Shown: one piece after another, positions 62,278 to 64,000 of the stretch
How the letters are laid out: the number at the start of each line of letters is the position of its first letter
How positions within the stretch are numbered: the stretch's first letter is position 1
Assembly: GCF_041435015.1 (NCBI RefSeq)
Contig: NZ_CP107989.1
Coordinates: forward strand, 3,162,001-3,226,000
DNA length: 64,000 nt
Direction of reading: 5' to 3'
DNA from: Streptomyces canus
GTDB lineage: Bacteria; Actinomycetota; Actinomycetes; Streptomycetales; Streptomycetaceae
Made by a program: the position numbers and the translations under genes
The notes under the pieces: generated by a model
Database searches by the model: none
What the model saw: the letters and a program-made list of their open reading frames with translations, nothing else
What the model was told of the DNA's origin: nothing

Positions 62278-63040
62278 CGGCGGGCTCCGTCCGGACGCGG
62301 GAGCGCCCGCCGAAGAGCTTGGCGACGGGCCCGTACGCCCCGCCGCCCAGAACGAGCACCGCGCCGACGATGATCAGGATGAAGATCGTACGCAGCGGTC
62401 CGGGCGAGGAGAGCGCGCCGAGCGGCTCGAAGCCGGTGGGGCGCTCCAGCATGCCCTTCATGGGCCAGACGACGGCGTCCACCCGAGCGGTGACGGCCGA
62501 GCGTGCGACGGTGCCCTGGGCGGCGTCGGTGAGGTGGGCGGAGGAGTCCAGCGAGCCCTGGCGCTCGTCGCCGAGCAGGAAGAGGCGGCCTTCGGGCACT
62601 TTCACCGTCGGGATGGACTTGTCCTCGACGATGCTGCCCTTGAGATAGGTTTCGTCGATCTTCTTACCATTGACGGTCAGCTTCCCGTCGGTGCAGCAGG
62701 AGACGGTGTCCCCGCCGACCGCGACCACCCGCTTGACCACCGAGGCGCCGGTCACCCAGCTCTTGTCGGTGAAGACGACGACATCGCCCCGGCGTATCTC
62801 GTCGCCGTCGACGCGCTGCGCCATCACCCGGTCGCCCGCGTCGATCGTGGGCGTCATCGAGCTGGTGGGCACGGTATACGGCCGGTACAGCACCGCTCCC
62901 CAGGCGAATCCCCCGAGAAACAGCACCAGGCCCAGTGCGACGGCCAGTCCGGACAGTCGCTGTCCGGTCCGGCCGCCCACCGGGCCCGTGCTGGTGCCGC
63001 CGCTCTGCGGGGCCGTACGTGTAGTGCTCTCGCCACCCAT
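62267..63040 (-). CDS. lepB: Signal peptidase I
   Basis: 257 residues with an N-terminal anchor and a C-terminal membrane span (about 222-243). The catalytic Ser is in VPTSSMTPTI and the Lys in VVKRVVAVGGD. The third conserved box LFLLGDERQGSLDSSAH is present. Streptomycetes have several such genes in a row (sipWXYZ); this is the last one reading leftwards. Confidence 0.93.
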   Translation of the reverse strand: MGGESTTRTAPQSGGTSTGPVGGRTGQRLSGLAVALGLVLFLGGFAWGAVLYRPYTVPTSSMTPTIDAGDRVMAQRVDGDEIRRGDVVVFTDKSWVTGASVVKRVVAVGGDTVSCCTDGKLTVNGKKIDETYLKGSIVEDKSIPTVKVPEGRLFLLGDERQGSLDSSAHLTDAAQGTVARSAVTARVDAVVWPMKGMLERPTGFEPLGALSSPGPLRTIFILIIVGAVLVLGGGAYGPVAKLFGGRSRVRTEPAGAR

Positions 63041-63157
63041 GGACCCGCACCCTACCCGGCGGTACCCGGCCGGGGCAGCCCCTCCTCCCCGGCCGGGGTC
63101 ACCCGCTCCGCAAAGCTTTCGCCAGGTCGCGCGGCACCCCCGGTGCCTGGGGGCTGA

Positions 63158-63994
63158 TCAGCGGGTCCGCTCCACGGTGATCTTCCTGCGCCGCCACAAT
63201 GCCACCGGCACCACACCGACGAGGGCGATCCCCTGCGGCGCGACCGTCAGGGCGGCGGAGGCCGACGACCCGTTGTTGATGCCGGCCTGGTCGAAGGTGT
63301 CGGGCTTGGGCAGCGTGCCCCAGCGGTTGAGCGGCCAGGCCTTCACGACGGCGCGCCCGACGACGTCGTCGACCGGGACCATGCCGTGGTGCTTGTCCGA
63401 CTGGTTGTAGCGCGAGTCACGGGAGTTCTGCCGGTGGTCGCCCATCACCCAGATGTAGCCCTTGGGGACCTTCACCGTGAACTGGCCGCCCTGGTCGTCC
63501 TGGCTGCACGGGGTGTTGCCGGCATAGACGTACGACGCCTCGCTCAGCGCCTTGCCGTTGACCTTCAGCGGACCGGTGCCCTCGCAGGAGACCGTGTCAC
63601 CACCCACGCCGACGACGCGCTTGATGAGGTCCTTCTCCTCGGCGGAGGGCATCAGGCCGATCCAGGAGAGGAACGTCTGTACGGCGTTCGGGTCCGCGGT
63701 CGGTTCGCCCGCCAGCCAGTTGTCGGGGTCGTGGAAGACGACGACCTCGCCGCGCTCGGGCTCGGAGCCGAACCACGGGGTGAGCTTGTCGACCAGGACG
63801 CGGTCGCCCTCCTGGAGGGTGTTCTGCATCGAGTCGGACGGGATCGAGAAGGCCTGCACCAGGAACGTCTTGATCAGCAGCGCCAGCACGAGCGCGATGC
63901 CGACCAGGATGGGCAGCTCCTTCCAGAAGGAGCGCGGCTTCTTCACCCTGGGGGCCGAGTCGCCGGGCCCCCCTCCCTTGACCTCCGTCACCAT
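63158..63994 (-). CDS. lepB: Signal peptidase I (second copy)
   Basis: 278 residues from ATG 63994; the gene could begin just beyond the window edge. Catalytic Ser in SIPSDSMQNTL, Lys in LIKRVVGVGGD, and GDHRQNSRDSRY. An N-terminal anchor (about 27-47) and a C-terminal span near 247-267 differ from the other copy. Part of the tandem sip cluster. Confidence 0.92.
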   Translation of the reverse strand: MVTEVKGGGPGDSAPRVKKPRSFWKELPILVGIALVLALLIKTFLVQAFSIPSDSMQNTLQEGDRVLVDKLTPWFGSEPERGEVVVFHDPDNWLAGEPTADPNAVQTFLSWIGLMPSAEEKDLIKRVVGVGGDTVSCEGTGPLKVNGKALSEASYVYAGNTPCSQDDQGGQFTVKVPKGYIWVMGDHRQNSRDSRYNQSDKHHGMVPVDDVVGRAVVKAWPLNRWGTLPKPDTFDQAGINNGSSASAALTVAPQGIALVGVVPVALWRRRKITVERTR

Positions 63995-64000
63995 GCCGTC

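Noticed and set aside
1..64000. tRNA, rRNA, insertion sequence or attachment site
   Set aside because: No tRNA cloverleaf, transposase, integrase or flanking duplication was noticed, though a covariance search was not possible.

Overview
The window is a chromosomal segment of a Streptomyces species. The DNA is very GC-rich, genes carry AGGAGG-type ribosome sites and frequent GTG starts, and a recognisable whiG sporulation sigma factor sits in the order dprA-whiG-TetR-M23 peptidase-rpsB-tsf-pyrH-frr-cdsA-rlmN. As I remember the S. coelicolor map, this is the SCO5597-SCO5680 neighbourhood. No rRNA, tRNA, insertion sequence, prophage or CRISPR array was seen; this is core chromosome with a few accessory insertions. 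Region 1 (1-5300) is a carbohydrate island: an LplA-type lipoprotein and the start of its permease run leftwards, a GH3 beta-glycosidase runs rightwards, and two identical perfect LacI-type palindromes lie between them. A strong hairpin, an orphan Zur-like box and a 14-bp tandem repeat follow. Region 2 (5285-21159) is the first half of a polyamine/GABA catabolic locus: an aldehyde dehydrogenase, a PucR regulator, a solitary VirD4/FtsK-like ATPase, gabT, a PAP2 phosphatase, and a tight leftward operon of aldehyde dehydrogenase-potD-potA-potB-potC-FAD oxidase. Together these would import putrescine or spermidine, oxidise it through aminoaldehyde to GABA, and feed succinate semialdehyde to central metabolism. 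Region 3 (21341-28548) mixes a NADAR hydrolase, a DUF4190 protein, a repeat-rich intergenic stretch, an adenosine-deaminase-family enzyme likely to act in futalosine menaquinone synthesis, a GDPD-family enzyme, a sigma factor fused to a zinc anti-sigma-like motif and a transmembrane extracytoplasmic part, and a serine hydrolase. Region 4 (28609-33071) is an SRPBCC gene divergent from an ABC exporter plus histidine kinase/response regulator operon, with a perfect 14-bp-arm dyad in the shared promoter region. Region 5 (33115-38069) is the second half of the polyamine locus: an orphan PotD, an aldehyde dehydrogenase, a divergent Lrp/AsnC regulator and a class III aminotransferase. Region 6 (38260-43735) holds a degenerate MacB-like ABC pair, a VOC protein, a LOG-family protein, a sortase-anchored LAETG surface protein with a near-consensus promoter, and a mycothiol-dependent-type enzyme. 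Region 7 (43760-47601) is a thiamine ABC transporter operon led by a TPP riboswitch. Region 8 (47626-64000) is the conserved block: rlmN, a three-gene type VII secretion-like operon, cdsA-frr, pyrH, tsf, rpsB, a divergent M23 peptidase, TetR, whiG, dprA-comM-yraN, DUF2469, NUDIX and two signal peptidase I genes. Start sites were chosen from ribosome sites and family lengths and are stated where uncertain.
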